Assembly: GCF_000257665.1 (NCBI RefSeq) | Contig: NZ_AJKR01000003.1 | Location: 124,001 to 188,000 of the forward strand | Direction of reading: 5' to 3' | DNA length: 64,000 nt | Source of the DNA: Candidatus Aquiluna sp. IMCC13023 | GTDB taxonomy: Bacteria > Actinomycetota > Actinomycetes > Actinomycetales > Microbacteriaceae | Shown here: positions 18,901-28,702 of the stretch, piece after piece | Layout of the letters: each line of letters starts with the position of its first letter | Position numbering within the stretch: position 1 is the first letter of the stretch | Translations under genes and position numbers: made by a program | The notes under the pieces: generated by a model | The model's input: only the letters and a program-made list of their open reading frames with translations | Told to the model about the DNA's origin: nothing | Database searches by the model: none

Positions 18901-20530
18901 GGTTCCTTACCGGACCAATGCTTGTTGTCATCGAGGTCACGACTTCTTCACGAATTGCGTCTAGCGGTGGGTTTGTAACCTGCGCGAATTGCTGTGTGAA
19001 ATAGTCAAAGAGAAGCTTTGGCCGCTCTGAAATGGCAGCGATAGGGGTGTCGGTTCCCATTGCTCCGATTGGTTCTTGTCCAATTCTTGCCATGGGAGCA
19101 ATGAATATCTTTAGGTCTTCTTCGGTGTATCCAAAGGCACGTTGCCTACGCTTAACGGACTTGCTCGAATAACGAACGTGCTCGCGGTCGGGAAGATCGC
19201 GCAAGTTAATCCGGCTTGCTTCGAGCCACTCGCCCCACGGCTCTAGGGACGCAACCTCGGACTTGATTTGCTCGTCCTCAACTATTTGTCCGGCCACAGT
19301 GTCAATCAGGAACATCTTTCCTGGCTGCAATCTACCTTTTCGAACAATTTTGTCTGGAGAAATATCAGCGACGCCGATCTCAGAGGCAAGGATTATAAAA
19401 CCATCCTCTGTGACTACAAATCGACCGGGTCGAAGTCCATTTCGATCAAGAGTTGCGCCGACCAGGTCACCGTCCGTGAACACTACTGCCGCCGGCCCAT
19501 CCCAAGGTTCCATAATCATCGAGTGGTATTCGTAGAAATCTCTTAGCTGTGGATCAAGATCCAGTTGCTTTTCCCAGGCGCCCGGAATCATCATCATCAT
19601 GGCGTGTGGAAGCGAACGGCCCGATAGGACCAACAGCTCCAAAACTTCATCATAAGTTGCTGAATCAGATGCGCCCTTCGAGACGATTGGTTTTAGCTGG
19701 TCGATGTCACCAAGTAGCTCAGAGGAAAGCTGTGACTCTCTTGCCGCCATCCAGTTGGCATTGCCCTTGACGGTGTTTATTTCGCCGTTGTGGGCGATGT
19801 AGCGGAACGGGTGGGCCAATGGCCACGACGGGAAAGTGTTGGTCGAGAATCGACTGTGGACAAGTGCCAGCAGGGACTCGTAGCGCTCGTCACTGAGGTC
19901 TGGATAAAAAGGCTCAAGCTGCAAGGTGGTAACCATGCCCTTGTAGACGATTGTTTTAGATGAAAGAGAACAAAGGTAAAGGCCAATTTCTCGCTCACTT
20001 CTGTTCCTGGCCCGGAATAGCCTGCGCTCTAGGTCCATGCCTGCGATTAGGTCACTGGATGAAACAAATACCTGTTCAATCAGGGGCATCGCCTTTTTTG
20101 CAAGATCTCCAAGAACTGAGCTATCGGTGGGCGGGGTGCGCCAGCCCAAAACCGTCAGCGACTCCTCGTCACATATTGCCTGAAACCTGGCCTTGTCCTT
20201 GGAAGCGGTTTTGGCATCCATGAAAACAAGACCGACCCCGTAAGTCCCGCTTGCTGGTAAGTCGAAATCGACGACCGCGCGGAAAAAGCCGTCTGGCATT
20301 TGCGTCAGTATCCCGGCACCGTCGCCTGTCCCGGCGTCGGAGCCGACTGCTCCACGGTGCTCTAGGTTTCTAAGGGAAGACAGCGCCATGTCCACAACAT
20401 CGTGACCGGCATAACCCCGAAGTGTCGCCACCATTGCCAAACCACAGGCGTCACGCTCTTGGGCAGCATCGTATAGCCCCTGGTTCTTGGGCGTGGTGGC
20501 AAACTTGTGGAACGGTCCGTTGTTAACCAT
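15977..20530 (-). CDS. gltB: Glutamate synthase large subunit
   Basis: The 1517-residue catalytic subunit releases ammonia from glutamine and adds it to 2-oxoglutarate. Cys29 in [10 protein letters not shown] is the expected N-terminal nucleophile of the glutaminase domain after removal of a 28-residue propeptide. The central and FMN-binding synthase domains follow, with HDGGTGASP and the iron-sulfur cysteines in CHLDTCPVG, then the C-terminal beta-helix domain. GGAG lies 5 bases before the ATG. A possible hairpin covers that site. It follows lgt after 71 bases, one of the larger gaps in this run, so an internal promoter is possible. Confidence 0.98.
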   Translation of the reverse strand: MVNNGPFHKFATTPKNQGLYDAAQERDACGLAMVATLRGYAGHDVVDMALSSLRNLEHRGAVGSDAGTGDGAGILTQMPDGFFRAVVDFDLPASGTYGVGLVFMDAKTASKDKARFQAICDEESLTVLGWRTPPTDSSVLGDLAKKAMPLIEQVFVSSSDLIAGMDLERRLFRARNRSEREIGLYLCSLSSKTIVYKGMVTTLQLEPFYPDLSDERYESLLALVHSRFSTNTFPSWPLAHPFRYIAHNGEINTVKGNANWMAARESQLSSELLGDIDQLKPIVSKGASDSATYDEVLELLVLSGRSLPHAMMMMIPGAWEKQLDLDPQLRDFYEYHSMIMEPWDGPAAVVFTDGDLVGATLDRNGLRPGRFVVTEDGFIILASEIGVADISPDKIVRKGRLQPGKMFLIDTVAGQIVEDEQIKSEVASLEPWGEWLEASRINLRDLPDREHVRYSSKSVKRRQRAFGYTEEDLKIFIAPMARIGQEPIGAMGTDTPIAAISERPKLLFDYFTQQFAQVTNPPLDAIREEVVTSMTTSIGPVRNLLEANAEHAKQMVLDYPIIGNDELAKIKHIDRANNIGKAVTISCLYRVDDGPEALEARLEAICAEVDQALLAGATFIVLSDRDSNRELAPIPSLLSCSAVHHHLIRNGTRMMAGLVIEAGDARDVHHVATLIGFGASAINPYLALETAEDLVFNGTITGITMERSSKNMIKALGKGVLKVMSKMGISTVSSYGGAQCFEAIGLSQELVDKYFTGTITKLGGVALPILHSEIAQRHAAAYPMESANQDSTPLDVGGEMKWRRDGPPHLFNPETIFKLQHSTSQKNYEIFKSYTNAVDDQAERLMTIRGLFSLNKELRTPVPISEVEPVHSIVKRFATGAMSMGSISPEAHETLAIAMNRLGGKSNTGEGGESVERLLDRERRSAVKQVASGRFGVTSMYLTHADDIQIKMAQGAKPGEGGQLPPNKVYPWIAELRHSTPGVGLISPPPHHDIYSIEDLKQLIFDLKRANRAARVHVKLVSQFGVGTVAAGVAKAKADVVLISGHDGGTGASPLNSLKHAGTPWELGLAETQQTLLLNGLRDRVVVQVDGSMKTGRDVIIAALLGAEEFGFATAPLVVEGCILMRVCHLDTCPVGVATQNPDLRKRFHGQADHVVNFFEFLAQEVREYLAELGFRTLQQAIGQVEVLDVNRAIRHWKADGLDLSPIFAAKDIVTTQTQYCSSSQDHELEKHFDFPLIETAKLALKDGKAVEIKSQINNTMQAIGTMLGNELTKKWGEQGLEPGTLKLTLTGSAGQSLGAFMPRGLQIDVEGDCNDYVGKGLSGGIISVRPPETAGFLASENVIAGNVIGYGATSGKIFLNGVVGERFMVRNSGAVAVAEGVGDHALEYMTGGRVVILGKTGINLGAGMSGGIAYVHRLSESKVNREALQLGEITLSVLDQTGEDELQAILEQHLDLTRSPLAKIILDDFSTYAKEFVKVMPRDYARIVEIQQDARATGIDLDGEEVWTQILEVTNG

Positions 20531-20535
20531 GGTGA

Positions 20536-20558
20536 CTCCAATCGAATTCTTTTCGGAG
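20536..20558 (-). promoter_or_regulatory. Possible hairpin hiding the gltB ribosome binding site
   Basis: On the minus strand CTCCGAA-AAGAA-TTCG-ATTG-GAG can pair CGAA with TTCG and CTC with GAG, leaving a 4-base bulge. The second arm is part of the GGAG ribosome binding site of gltB. The helix is short, so its biological role is uncertain. Confidence 0.25.
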
Positions 20559-20601
20559 CTTCGTTGGCCCGACCTTTATGTCTTATTAATGAGCTATTGG
20601 A

Positions 20602-21486
20602 TTATTTAGCAGCGTCCTTGCTGGTGTCGGCTAGCTGATCGACAGGTTCTCTGCCGTCGAGCCACACCGAGGGTTCCTTGCCGGGGTGTCGGCGAGTCTG
20701 AACCAAGTAGATAACTACTCCGATTGCAATACCGGTCAGCGCCGACCAGATATTTATTCTTAGTCCAAGGATAATCTCACTTGGGTCAATTCTGATAGCT
20801 TCTATCCAAACTCGTCCAGTTGAATAAACAATCAAGTAAAGTGCAAAAACCTTGCCCCATTGAAGTTGCAACTTCCTGCCAAGCCAAATCAACGCCACGA
20901 CGCCTGTCAGATTCCAAATCATTTCGTAGGCAAAAGTGGGGTGAAAAGTCAGTCCATCTGGCAAGCCGAGCGGATACGCAGGGTTAGAACTTGGAATCTC
21001 GAGCCCCCAGGGAAGAGTTGTCGGTAGACCAAATAGTTCTTGATTGAAGTAGTTTCCAAGCCTCCCGATGCCTTGAGCGAGAAGCATTCCTGGAGCTACG
21101 GCGTCTAAAACCGATAAGAATCTGATCCCAGCCTGCCTCGAACCGATAAACACTCCAACCGCTCCGAGAATCAGGGCTCCATAAATAGCAAGGCCGCCCT
21201 CCCAAATTTTAAATATGTCAAGAAGATCGGCGCCTTGATAGAAGTAGTCGTTTGGATGGGTAAGAACATGGAAGAACCTGCCCCCAAGAATCCCAAATGG
21301 GACAGCCCACAGCGCGATATCTAAGAACAAGCCCGCAGGGGTCCCCCTGGCTTTTAGCCTGGCATCAGTAAGGATGGTCGCGATAACTATGCCGCTAAGA
21401 ATGAACAGCGCGTAGAAATGAATTCGAAATGGCCCCAAATCGATAAAGCTGATTTCGGGCGACGGGATACCTACGATTAATTCCAT
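20602..21486 (-). CDS. lgt: Prolipoprotein diacylglyceryl transferase
   Basis: Lgt adds diacylglycerol from phosphatidylglycerol to the lipobox cysteine of prolipoproteins in the membrane. The 294-residue protein has about seven membrane segments. The family signature appears as GRLGNYFNQELFGLP, and the conserved histidine is in THPNDYF. HPTFAYEM near the C-terminal half is also typical. The tail after the last membrane segment is charged. It begins 4 bases after trpA, a common actinobacterial order (trpA-lgt-gltB-gltD). Confidence 0.97.
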   Translation of the reverse strand: MELIVGIPSPEISFIDLGPFRIHFYALFILSGIVIATILTDARLKARGTPAGLFLDIALWAVPFGILGGRFFHVLTHPNDYFYQGADLLDIFKIWEGGLAIYGALILGAVGVFIGSRQAGIRFLSVLDAVAPGMLLAQGIGRLGNYFNQELFGLPTTLPWGLEIPSSNPAYPLGLPDGLTFHPTFAYEMIWNLTGVVALIWLGRKLQLQWGKVFALYLIVYSTGRVWIEAIRIDPSEIILGLRINIWSALTGIAIGVVIYLVQTRRHPGKEPSVWLDGREPVDQLADTSKDAAK

Positions 21487-21490
21487 CGTT

Positions 21491-22270
21491 TTATCCTAGG
21501 CCCGCAGCCAGTTCTTTGGTTTTCGCAACTAGGCCTGACAGACCCTCATCGCGATAGGCCTTCACAAAGGCAGTTCCAACAATTGCACCATCGGCATAAC
21601 TGTTTACTTCACGAACCTGCTCGGCGGTGGAAATTCCTACTCCCACACAGGTCGGTGTCTCGCTAAGGCTTTTCACTCGACCCACTAGCTGCCTTGCAAG
21701 AGAATCGAGAGTGGCACGCTCCCCAGTTATGCCCATTGTTGAGACTGAATAAACAAAGCCCTGAGACGCATCGGCGTTCGCAGTCACTCTTTCATTGGAG
21801 CTCGAAGGCGCAACCAAAAACACTCTGTCTAGACCCTTAGATTGGCTGACTTCCAGCCAATGCGCCGCCTCGTCCGGAACAAGATCCGGAGTAATCATTC
21901 CCTGAGCCCCGGAAGCGAGCATGTCTTCAGCAAACTTTTCGACGCCGTACCTGAGAACAGGGTTCCAGTAGCTCATGACCAACAACGGTGTGGAAACTTT
22001 TGCACGAACCTGGCGAATGACATCGAAAAGGTCCCTTAGCACGAAGCCTGCTGCTCGTGCTTCCTCGGTAGCGACCTGAATAACCAGACCGTCCATTACT
22101 GGATCACTGTAGGGAACTCCGATTTCAAGTACGTCGCAGCCGTTTTGGGCCATTGCTACTAGTGCATCAACTGAGTCCTTGACAGTTGGATAGCCGGCTG
22201 GGTAGTAACCAACCAAAGAACCTTTACCTGATTCTCTATTCGCCAGGAGAGTGTCATGTACTGAGCTCAT
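21491..22270 (-). CDS. trpA: Tryptophan synthase alpha chain
   Basis: TrpA cleaves indole-3-glycerol phosphate and channels indole to TrpB. The 259-residue TIM barrel keeps both catalytic acids at the same positions as the E. coli enzyme: Glu49 in [11 protein letters not shown] and Asp60 in VMDG. The ATG overlaps the trpB stop (ATGA), so the two subunits are coupled in translation. Confidence 0.98.
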   Translation of the reverse strand: MSSVHDTLLANRESGKGSLVGYYPAGYPTVKDSVDALVAMAQNGCDVLEIGVPYSDPVMDGLVIQVATEEARAAGFVLRDLFDVIRQVRAKVSTPLLVMSYWNPVLRYGVEKFAEDMLASGAQGMITPDLVPDEAAHWLEVSQSKGLDRVFLVAPSSSNERVTANADASQGFVYSVSTMGITGERATLDSLARQLVGRVKSLSETPTCVGVGISTAEQVREVNSYADGAIVGTAFVKAYRDEGLSGLVAKTKELAAGLG

Positions 22271-23466
22271 TTATCTCCCATTAGGCCGAAGTACTTTGCA
22301 GCTGTTTCCATGTCCTTGTCTCCGCGTCCGCTCAAGTTCACAAGGATGTGAGCCCCGGCCGGTAAGACCTTGGCCAGATGTTCTATTCCTGCTAGCCCGT
22401 GCGCCGTTTCGATTGCGGGGATAATGCCCTCTGTTTGAGAAAGCAATTTCATCGCGCTCATAGCCTCGGCGTCGGTAACGCCGTGATAACTAGCCCGGCC
22501 TAGATCCTTGAGCCATGAGTGCTCCGGACCGACTCCCGGGTAGTCAAGACCAGCAGAAATTGAGTGTGATTCCATTGTCTGACCATCGGCATCCTGAAGC
22601 ATGTAGCTCTTGGCACCGTGCAAAACTCCTGGTGTCCCCATCGATAGAGTTGCGGCATGGCGCGGAGTGTCAACACCGTCGCCCGCGGCCTCAAACCCCC
22701 AGAGCGCAACGTCCTCGTCATCCAAAAAGGCGTGGAATATTCCAATCGCATTTGAGCCGCCACCGACACAAGCTGCCACTGCATCTGGAAGTTTCCCTGT
22801 TAGCTCAAGCATTTGTTCACGAGCCTCGTAACCGATCACGCTATGGAAGTCTCGAACCATAGTCGGGAACGGGTGTGGTCCCGCAACTGTGCCAAGCAGA
22901 TAGTGAGTGGAATCAACGTTGGCAACCCAATCTCTAAGCGCCTCGTTGATCGCGTCTTTGAGAGTTCTTGAACCTGAAGTCACTGGGATTACTTCTGCGC
23001 CCAACAGCTGCATTCTCGCGACATTCAGGGCTTGTCTTTCGGTGTCAACTTCGCCCATGTACACAACGCAGTCCAGCCCAAAGAATGCTGCCGCCGTCGC
23101 ACTTGCTACGCCGTGCTGACCAGCTCCAGTTTCGGCAATTATGCGCTTTTTGCCCATCTTTTTTGCCAGGAGCGCTTGGCCCATAACATTGTTTATCTTG
23201 TGGCTACCGGTGTGGTTCAAATCTTCTCTTTTTAGAAAGACCCTAATGTCGCCAAAGTGCGCTGCGAAGCGCTTCGCCTCAGTGATTATGGATGGGCGAC
23301 CGGTATAAGTCTTGTGGAGTTCAGCAAGCTCAGCTATAAACCCAGGGTCTATTCGCATCGCTTCGTAGGTGGCCTCGAGTTGATCGAGAGCTGCAATTAG
23401 TGGCTCCGGAACGAATCTGCCGCCGTATTCGCCGTAGTAAGGTCCTACTTGTTCAGAGAGTTTCAT
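22267..23466 (-). CDS. trpB: Tryptophan synthase beta chain
   Basis: TrpB condenses indole with serine using pyridoxal phosphate. The 399-residue protein carries the PLP lysine, Lys90, in GSHKINN, and the catalytic glutamate segment AETGAGQHG. The phosphate-binding [10 protein letters not shown] is present. It belongs to the TrpB1 form that pairs with TrpA. It starts 13 bases after the trpC stop. Confidence 0.98.
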   Translation of the reverse strand: MKLSEQVGPYYGEYGGRFVPEPLIAALDQLEATYEAMRIDPGFIAELAELHKTYTGRPSIITEAKRFAAHFGDIRVFLKREDLNHTGSHKINNVMGQALLAKKMGKKRIIAETGAGQHGVASATAAAFFGLDCVVYMGEVDTERQALNVARMQLLGAEVIPVTSGSRTLKDAINEALRDWVANVDSTHYLLGTVAGPHPFPTMVRDFHSVIGYEAREQMLELTGKLPDAVAACVGGGSNAIGIFHAFLDDEDVALWGFEAAGDGVDTPRHAATLSMGTPGVLHGAKSYMLQDADGQTMESHSISAGLDYPGVGPEHSWLKDLGRASYHGVTDAEAMSAMKLLSQTEGIIPAIETAHGLAGIEHLAKVLPAGAHILVNLSGRGDKDMETAAKYFGLMGDK

Positions 23467-23479
23467 TGTGTTGATAATC

Positions 23480-24253
23480 CTAAGTTGCGTTAATAAATTC
23501 CGGAATTAGCAAGCTGGGATCCCCGGTGACTAGGGCTTGTCCAACTAGCACGACATTGGCACCAGCGTTCCAGTATCTGGCTACGTCTTGAGGCTTTTTT
23601 ACTGACGATTCCGCCACCTTTATTGTCTCGTCAGACAGAAGATGCGACATGGTCTCAAAGAGCCGCAGGTCGGTCTTGAATGTTTGCAAGTCCCTTGTGT
23701 TTATTCCAACCAAACGGCTCCCCGCGGCGTTGGCGATGTGAATTTCTTCTGCCGTGTGCGTCTCAACAAGCACGTCTAAGCCCAAGTCCGCAGCGAACTT
23801 AGACAACCTTAGGAAATCAGGCTCCTTGAGCCAGCTGAGAATCAAAAGAACGAACGATGCTCCGTGAGCACGAGCCTCCAATATCTGATACTCACAGGAT
23901 ATGAAGTCCTTGCGAAGTGTTGGGATTGATACGGCATCGCTGGCATGTCGAAGATCATCTAGAGAGCCGCCGAATCCGGATCGCTCTGTTAGAACCGAGA
24001 TTGCATGTGCCCCACTTTGCTCGTAAGTAAGTGCTAACAATCCGGCATCAGGGATCTCGGCCATGTGTCCTACCGAAGGGCTAAATCTCTTTATTTCGGC
24101 AATAATTTTGATTTTGGGGGCAGGCTCAAGGGCTTTCAGTGCTGAGACTGCGGGCTCCATGTTTTCCACCAGGGCCTCTAGAGATTCGATACTCACACTC
24201 TTACTGCGAATATCGGCATCATCACTTGCTGTAGCGAATAATTCGTCCAGCAC
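23480..24253 (-). CDS. trpC: Indole-3-glycerol-phosphate synthase
   Basis: TrpC closes the indole ring from carboxyphenylamino-deoxyribulose phosphate. The 257-residue TIM barrel has the signature [13 protein letters not shown] with the catalytic lysine, then LRKDFI and the phosphate-binding GINTRDL. It is a stand-alone TrpC with no fused TrpF. The start is GTG, and its G is shared with the stop of the preceding small gene (TAGTG), a tight coupling. Confidence 0.97.
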   Translation of the reverse strand: MLDELFATASDDADIRSKSVSIESLEALVENMEPAVSALKALEPAPKIKIIAEIKRFSPSVGHMAEIPDAGLLALTYEQSGAHAISVLTERSGFGGSLDDLRHASDAVSIPTLRKDFISCEYQILEARAHGASFVLLILSWLKEPDFLRLSKFAADLGLDVLVETHTAEEIHIANAAGSRLVGINTRDLQTFKTDLRLFETMSHLLSDETIKVAESSVKKPQDVARYWNAGANVVLVGQALVTGDPSLLIPEFINAT

Positions 24254-24477
24254 TAGTGAGACTTCGAGTGCTTGCCGCCGACTCCGAAGCCAGATTTCCT
24301 AAGAATGAGACCAGCTAACGGACCAAGGACGGCCAAGACGGCTGAAGCCCAGACTAGAGCGGGGATGTCCAACCAGAAAAATAGCGTTCCAATTGCGAAG
24401 GCTGTTAGAACAATAATTACGGTCGCCCAGGCTGCCACGGAGTTTCCGTGTCCTGGCTCGGTATTGGAATTAGACAT
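24253..24477 (-). CDS. Small trp-operon membrane protein, DUF6704-like
   Basis: This 74-residue protein has two predicted membrane segments (about 15-35 and 38-59), a short histidine-containing head (EPGHGNSVAAW) and a basic Gly/His/Lys tail. I recognise it as the small actinobacterial protein commonly found just before trpC, known as DUF6704; the family name is from memory. Function is unknown. It shares one base with the trpC start, so it is certainly translated in step with that gene. A role in tryptophan synthesis or transport is a guess from position only. Confidence 0.8.
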   Translation of the reverse strand: MSNSNTEPGHGNSVAAWATVIIVLTAFAIGTLFFWLDIPALVWASAVLAVLGPLAGLILRKSGFGVGGKHSKSH

Positions 24478-24517
24478 TGCGCCCTTCTTGGATGTTTTTC
24501 AATTCTAGCAAGCAGTT

Positions 24518-25027
24518 TTACTGCTCATCCCACAGGTTTTGCGGGTCGGAGTTTGTTTCGGTCGATGCAATTGATTGTTCCGGTTTCTTTGAACGTCCTG
24601 GCTGAAAGACCGCAAGCGCGAAAATTATCCCCGTCACTCCGGCCATTGCGATGTAGACCCAGTAGCCGAATTTCACCACAACGCCGAAACCGGCTGCAGT
24701 TGCTAGGCCTGTGGCGCTGGAGATCAACTCGACCACAGCACTTGCATCTGACCAGCTGGTGAGCAACAACACCCCAATTACGGCTCCGGAAATCACCGAT
24801 GCAATCGCCGCCATTGATCGACTGAGAAGGCGGTAACGAGCTATTAGCGACACAAGAATAACTATCAGAGGTACGAGGCTTGTCAAGGGATTGAGTTCTG
24901 ACCCAATCAAGGTTCCTATCAGTGTTGATTCGTCGGAATGAAAGTCCCTAACATCGACCCAGGAAAGAAGTGAAGTTGATAGCCACAAGGCTGCAACTAA
25001 GGTTCCCAGTGAAATAAGTTTGATCAT
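24518..25027 (-). CDS. Trp biosynthesis-associated membrane protein
   Basis: The 169-residue protein has about four membrane segments (5-23, 47-64, 72-91, 121-142) and a hydrophilic, charged C-terminal tail. It matches the Trp_oprn_chp family, found beside trpE in many actinobacteria and without a proven function. The ATG overlaps the trpE stop by 4 bases. A tryptophan-rich segment is not evident, so there is no sign that it is an attenuation peptide. Confidence 0.85.
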   Translation of the reverse strand: MIKLISLGTLVAALWLSTSLLSWVDVRDFHSDESTLIGTLIGSELNPLTSLVPLIVILVSLIARYRLLSRSMAAIASVISGAVIGVLLLTSWSDASAVVELISSATGLATAAGFGVVVKFGYWVYIAMAGVTGIIFALAVFQPGRSKKPEQSIASTETNSDPQNLWDEQ

Positions 25028-26505
25028 TTTTTCATCGCATTCGCAGCGGCGACTGCACGTAACACAACGGCAGCTTTTGCAATTGTCTCGGCGTACTCGG
25101 TTTCTGGTACTGAATCAAGAACAATGCCAGCTCCGGCTTGCACTCTTGCGGTTCCATTTCTAAGAACCGCCGTGCGTATCGCTATTGCAAGGTCTGAGTT
25201 GCCTTGAAAGTCGAAGTATCCGACAACTCCGCCGAATAACCCTCGATAACTTTGCTCCAGGTCATGGATTATTTCCAGGGCTCTTGGCTTTGGTGCTCCG
25301 GAGAGCGTTCCAGCCGGGAAGGTTGCCAGCATGGCTTTGACGATACTCGTTCCAGGGATCAGCGACCCCTCGACGGTTGACACCAAGTGCATAATGTGCG
25401 AAAAGCGGTGAATTTGCATAAATTCACTCACTCGAACTGAAGTGGGATCGCAGACTTTCAGCAGGTCGTTTCTGGCAAGGTCAACCAGCATCAGGTGCTC
25501 GCTGCGCTCTTTTTCATCCCCCAGTAGGTCTTCGGCAAGCTGATTGTCTGTGGATGTGTCTTGACCCCTGGGCCGAGAGCCGGCTATCGGGTGAGTGACA
25601 ACGTTTGTGCCCATCACTTTCACGAGTGCCTCTGGAGAGCTTCCGACGATCGCGAACGGCCCGTCTTGATCCTCGCATCTGATTAGGTACATGTACGGGC
25701 TGGGATTCAATGCCCGAAGCGCCCGATACACGTCCAGAGCATCAGCGGTTATCTCATGGTCAAATCGCTGAGAAATCACAACCTGAAATACATCTCCTTT
25801 TCGGACATGTTCCTTGGCTAGCTCGACTTTTTTGAGAAACTCACCCTTGGGAGTGTTTGATACTGCATCCGGCTCCGGCCAATTTGGCTCAGAGACCATC
25901 GCAGGCGTTGGCATTTCAACGATTTTCTGCATGTTGCTAATTGCATCTAGGGCGTGACTGTAGCTTTCCGTAAGGGGTGTGCCATCGACGAAGACCACGC
26001 TTACTAAGAGCAGTTCAGATTTCTGGTGATCCATCACCACAAGGTCTGAAAATTGATTAAAACCGTATAGCGGTATCGAGTAGTCGGCTGGCCTGGCCTC
26101 TGGGAGTTTCTCGGTGAGGTTCACCGCCCCCCAACTCAGGAAGCCAACAAGTCCTGAGCTCAAGGGAAAATCGACTGGACTCGATCTCCAGGCCGTTTGA
26201 AGAATTTCTAAAGCGGCTATCGGGTCTTCGGGGAGTAAGGAACCATCGGGAAGACACTTCGCATCCCCTATCCAAGTTGCCTTGTCGTTTGTGGCCGTTA
26301 GCTGACCTCGGGACGAAACCCCAATAAATGAATATCTACCCCAAACTCCCTGTTCTGCTGATTCCAGCAAAAAAGTGTCCGGCCTAGCACCCGCGAGCTT
26401 TTGGTAAACACCAATTGGGGTTTCACTTCCGCTAAATAGCCTCTTAACAACTGGGATTACGTTGTAGTCGCTGCTGAGTTTCTCAAGCTGTTCGTAGTCG
26501 ATCAA
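25024..26505 (-). CDS. trpE: Anthranilate synthase component I
   Basis: TrpE makes anthranilate from chorismate with ammonia supplied by the TrpG subunit. The 493-residue protein has the LLES tryptophan-binding motif at 46-49, so feedback inhibition is probably retained. The chorismate-binding C-terminal half has the conserved PIAGSRPRG and GTLSGAPK motifs. No trpG, trpD or trpF is in the window. The TTG start directly follows the hisI stop, with GAGGAG 6 bases upstream of TTG. There is no leader region of its own. Confidence 0.96.
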   Translation of the reverse strand: MIDYEQLEKLSSDYNVIPVVKRLFSGSETPIGVYQKLAGARPDTFLLESAEQGVWGRYSFIGVSSRGQLTATNDKATWIGDAKCLPDGSLLPEDPIAALEILQTAWRSSPVDFPLSSGLVGFLSWGAVNLTEKLPEARPADYSIPLYGFNQFSDLVVMDHQKSELLLVSVVFVDGTPLTESYSHALDAISNMQKIVEMPTPAMVSEPNWPEPDAVSNTPKGEFLKKVELAKEHVRKGDVFQVVISQRFDHEITADALDVYRALRALNPSPYMYLIRCEDQDGPFAIVGSSPEALVKVMGTNVVTHPIAGSRPRGQDTSTDNQLAEDLLGDEKERSEHLMLVDLARNDLLKVCDPTSVRVSEFMQIHRFSHIMHLVSTVEGSLIPGTSIVKAMLATFPAGTLSGAPKPRALEIIHDLEQSYRGLFGGVVGYFDFQGNSDLAIAIRTAVLRNGTARVQAGAGIVLDSVPETEYAETIAKAAVVLRAVAAANAMKK

Positions 26506-26826
26506 CTAGATCTCCTCGAAGCAGCTGACGGTTCCAATGTGGCAGGTCGGGCCTGCAGGCTTGACCATGGCCAAAATAGTGTCACCGTCGCAATCTAGGG
26601 ACAAAGAATCAATTGCCAAAGTATTGCCACTAGTTTCACCCTTGTGCCAAAGCTGGTTTCGGGATCGAGAGTAGAAGTGCATCTGTCCCGTTGCGACAGA
26701 CTTTTCCAGGGCCTCAAGGTTTGCATAGGCAAGCATTAGAACTTGCATGGTTTGACTGTCTTGAATCACAACGGGAATCAATTGGTCGCTTGAGAATTTG
26801 ACTTGATCCAACGCTAACTGTCTCAT
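26506..26826 (-). CDS. hisI: Phosphoribosyl-AMP cyclohydrolase
   Basis: HisI opens the adenine ring of phosphoribosyl-AMP in step three of histidine synthesis. The 106-residue single-domain protein has the metal-binding DCDGDT aspartates and the zinc cysteines in GPTCHIGTVSCF. HisE is a separate gene here, not fused. ATG overlaps the hisF stop by 4 bases (ATGA). Confidence 0.97.
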   Translation of the reverse strand: MRQLALDQVKFSSDQLIPVVIQDSQTMQVLMLAYANLEALEKSVATGQMHFYSRSRNQLWHKGETSGNTLAIDSLSLDCDGDTILAMVKPAGPTCHIGTVSCFEEI

Positions 26827-27578
26827 CTAGCCTCTATTCCTGACTGTTCAAGCGCTTGCTTGACTTGTGCAATCGAGATTTCCCCGCTGTGAAAAACACT
26901 AGCTGCGAGCAGCGCATCTGCACCAGCCTGAGCCGCCTCGACAAAATCCGATATTTTGCCGGCTCCCCCAGAGGCGATGATAGGAACTGCAGCTATCTTT
27001 CTGACCTTCTCGATCAGTTCAAGATCAAAACCCTCTCGGGTGCCGTCTGCATCGATGCTGTTGATAAGAAGCTCGCCGGCTCCCAGTTCCTGCACTTTTT
27101 CTATCCACTGCATCGCATCTAAACCGGTTTCCTGGCGGCCACCGTGTGAGGTAACGACGAATCCTGAGGCCGAATCGGCGCGCTTAATGTCTAGCGAAAT
27201 AACCAAAATTTGGTTACCGTGCTCTCGGGCAATCTCAGCCAATAGCTCAGGTCTGGATACACCTGCCGAGCCGATCGATACTTTATCGGCTCCCGCTTCG
27301 AGTAGCAGCGAAACATCCTCGAGGCTCCTGATGCCCCCGCCGACAGTGAGCGGAATAAATATCTCCTCCGCGCACCTAGTGACCATGTCCCTAGTTGTTG
27401 AGCGGTTCTCGGTAGCAGCCGTAACGTCTAAAAATGTAAGTTCATCCGAGCCCTGAAGATAGTAGTTGCGGGCCAAGTCCACCGGGTCGCCGCTGTCTAC
27501 AAGGTTCCGAAAGTTGACACCCTTTACCACCCGACCGCTTGCAACATCTAGGCAAGGTATCACTCTGACTGCAGGCAC
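26823..27578 (-). CDS. hisF: Imidazole glycerol phosphate synthase subunit HisF
   Basis: HisF is the cyclase that uses ammonia from HisH to form imidazole glycerol phosphate and AICAR. The 251-residue TIM barrel has the catalytic Asp11 in IPCLDVASGRVVKG and the second acid in SIDADGTREG. The GTG start shares one base with the hisG stop (TAGTG). hisH, hisA and hisB are not in the window. Confidence 0.97.
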   Translation of the reverse strand: MPAVRVIPCLDVASGRVVKGVNFRNLVDSGDPVDLARNYYLQGSDELTFLDVTAATENRSTTRDMVTRCAEEIFIPLTVGGGIRSLEDVSLLLEAGADKVSIGSAGVSRPELLAEIAREHGNQILVISLDIKRADSASGFVVTSHGGRQETGLDAMQWIEKVQELGAGELLINSIDADGTREGFDLELIEKVRKIAAVPIIASGGAGKISDFVEAAQAGADALLAASVFHSGEISIAQVKQALEQSGIEAR

Positions 27579-28420
27579 TATATTCTCGCTGCGTGGATGG
27601 CTGACACCAAAATTGCTCTAGCCCCTGCGGCGTATAGCTCATCCATTATTTGATTCATTTGGACTGCTGGAACCAGTGAACGAACTGCAACCCAGTCCAA
27701 GTCGGCCATTGGGGAGATCGTTGGCGACTCTATCCCAGGCGTTATCTTGGTAGCCGCGTCGAGCACTTTCTTTGGGCAGTCGTAGTCGATGATTACATAC
27801 TCTCTGGCCACTAATACGCCCTTCAGGCGCATCAAAAGCCCGTTCGCATCACTCGATTTGCCAGGAGCACTGATTAGCCTCGCCGTAGAGGTCAAAATCG
27901 TTGGCCCAAAAATCGCGAGGCCAGCCTTTCGAAGCGTGTTACCGGTTGATACAACATCAGCTACGGCATCTGCAACGCCGAGCTTTACGGCCGACTCGAC
28001 CGCTCCGTCGAGTTTGATGATTTCACAATTTACGTTGAGTTTCGCCAAGTAGTTTGCGATCAGGGTTGGGTATGCGGTTGCAAGCCTCTTGCCTTCTAGC
28101 TGGCTCGGATCAGTGAAGCCAGAGTCAATTGGCGCTGCAAATCTAAATGTAGATCCACCAAAGCCAAGATCAGCAATTTCCTCTGCCTCGGACTCCGAAT
28201 CCATCAACAGATCAAGCCCGGTTAGACCAACATCTAGGGATCCCGACCCAACATAGGTCGCTATGTCTCTTGGCCTCAAGTAGAAAAACTCTATGTCGTT
28301 TACCTCATCGACTAAGTGAAGCTCTTGAGTGTCTCGTCTTGTCTGGTATCCAGCCTCTTTTAGCATTGCTACCGCTGATTCAGAAAGAATGCCCTTATTC
28401 GGTATGGCTACTCGCAGCAT
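27578..28420 (-). CDS. hisG: ATP phosphoribosyltransferase (long form)
   Basis: HisG joins ATP and PRPP, the first and feedback-controlled step of histidine synthesis. At 280 residues it is the long form, whose C-terminal regulatory domain (about 205-280) binds histidine. MLRVAIPNKGILS opens the protein, and the catalytic domain includes LDVGLTGLDLL. The ATG shares one base with the hisE stop (TGATG). Confidence 0.97.
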   Translation of the reverse strand: MLRVAIPNKGILSESAVAMLKEAGYQTRRDTQELHLVDEVNDIEFFYLRPRDIATYVGSGSLDVGLTGLDLLMDSESEAEEIADLGFGGSTFRFAAPIDSGFTDPSQLEGKRLATAYPTLIANYLAKLNVNCEIIKLDGAVESAVKLGVADAVADVVSTGNTLRKAGLAIFGPTILTSTARLISAPGKSSDANGLLMRLKGVLVAREYVIIDYDCPKKVLDAATKITPGIESPTISPMADLDWVAVRSLVPAVQMNQIMDELYAAGARAILVSAIHAARI

Positions 28421-28683
28421 CAGAGCACCTGCTCAACTGCAGACAAGGGAACATTTCTAGAAATCAATATCAGTTGAATGTAATAAAGCAGTTGGGATGC
28501 CTCCAGGGCAACCTGCTCATCTGACTCATGTTCTGCAGCCATCCACAATTCCGCTGCTTCCTCGACGAGTTTTTTGCCAATCGAATGAATACCCTTTGCC
28601 AATAACTCGTTAGTTCCAGAGTGGTTATCGGGCATGCTTGCCGAGCTCACGAGCTCGTCATAAAGGGTGTCGAAGGATTTCAT
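28420..28683 (-). CDS. hisE: Phosphoribosyl-ATP pyrophosphatase
   Basis: HisE removes pyrophosphate from phosphoribosyl-ATP, step two of histidine synthesis. The 87-residue all-helical, MazG-like protein has the metal-binding acidic motif KKLVEEAAELWMAA and a second acidic helix (ALEASQLLYY). It lies 19 bases after rpe. In many actinobacteria riboflavin genes stand between these two; they are absent here. Confidence 0.95.
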   Translation of the reverse strand: MKSFDTLYDELVSSASMPDNHSGTNELLAKGIHSIGKKLVEEAAELWMAAEHESDEQVALEASQLLYYIQLILISRNVPLSAVEQVL

Positions 28684-28702
28684 ACCCCTAGATTACAGCG
28701 AA

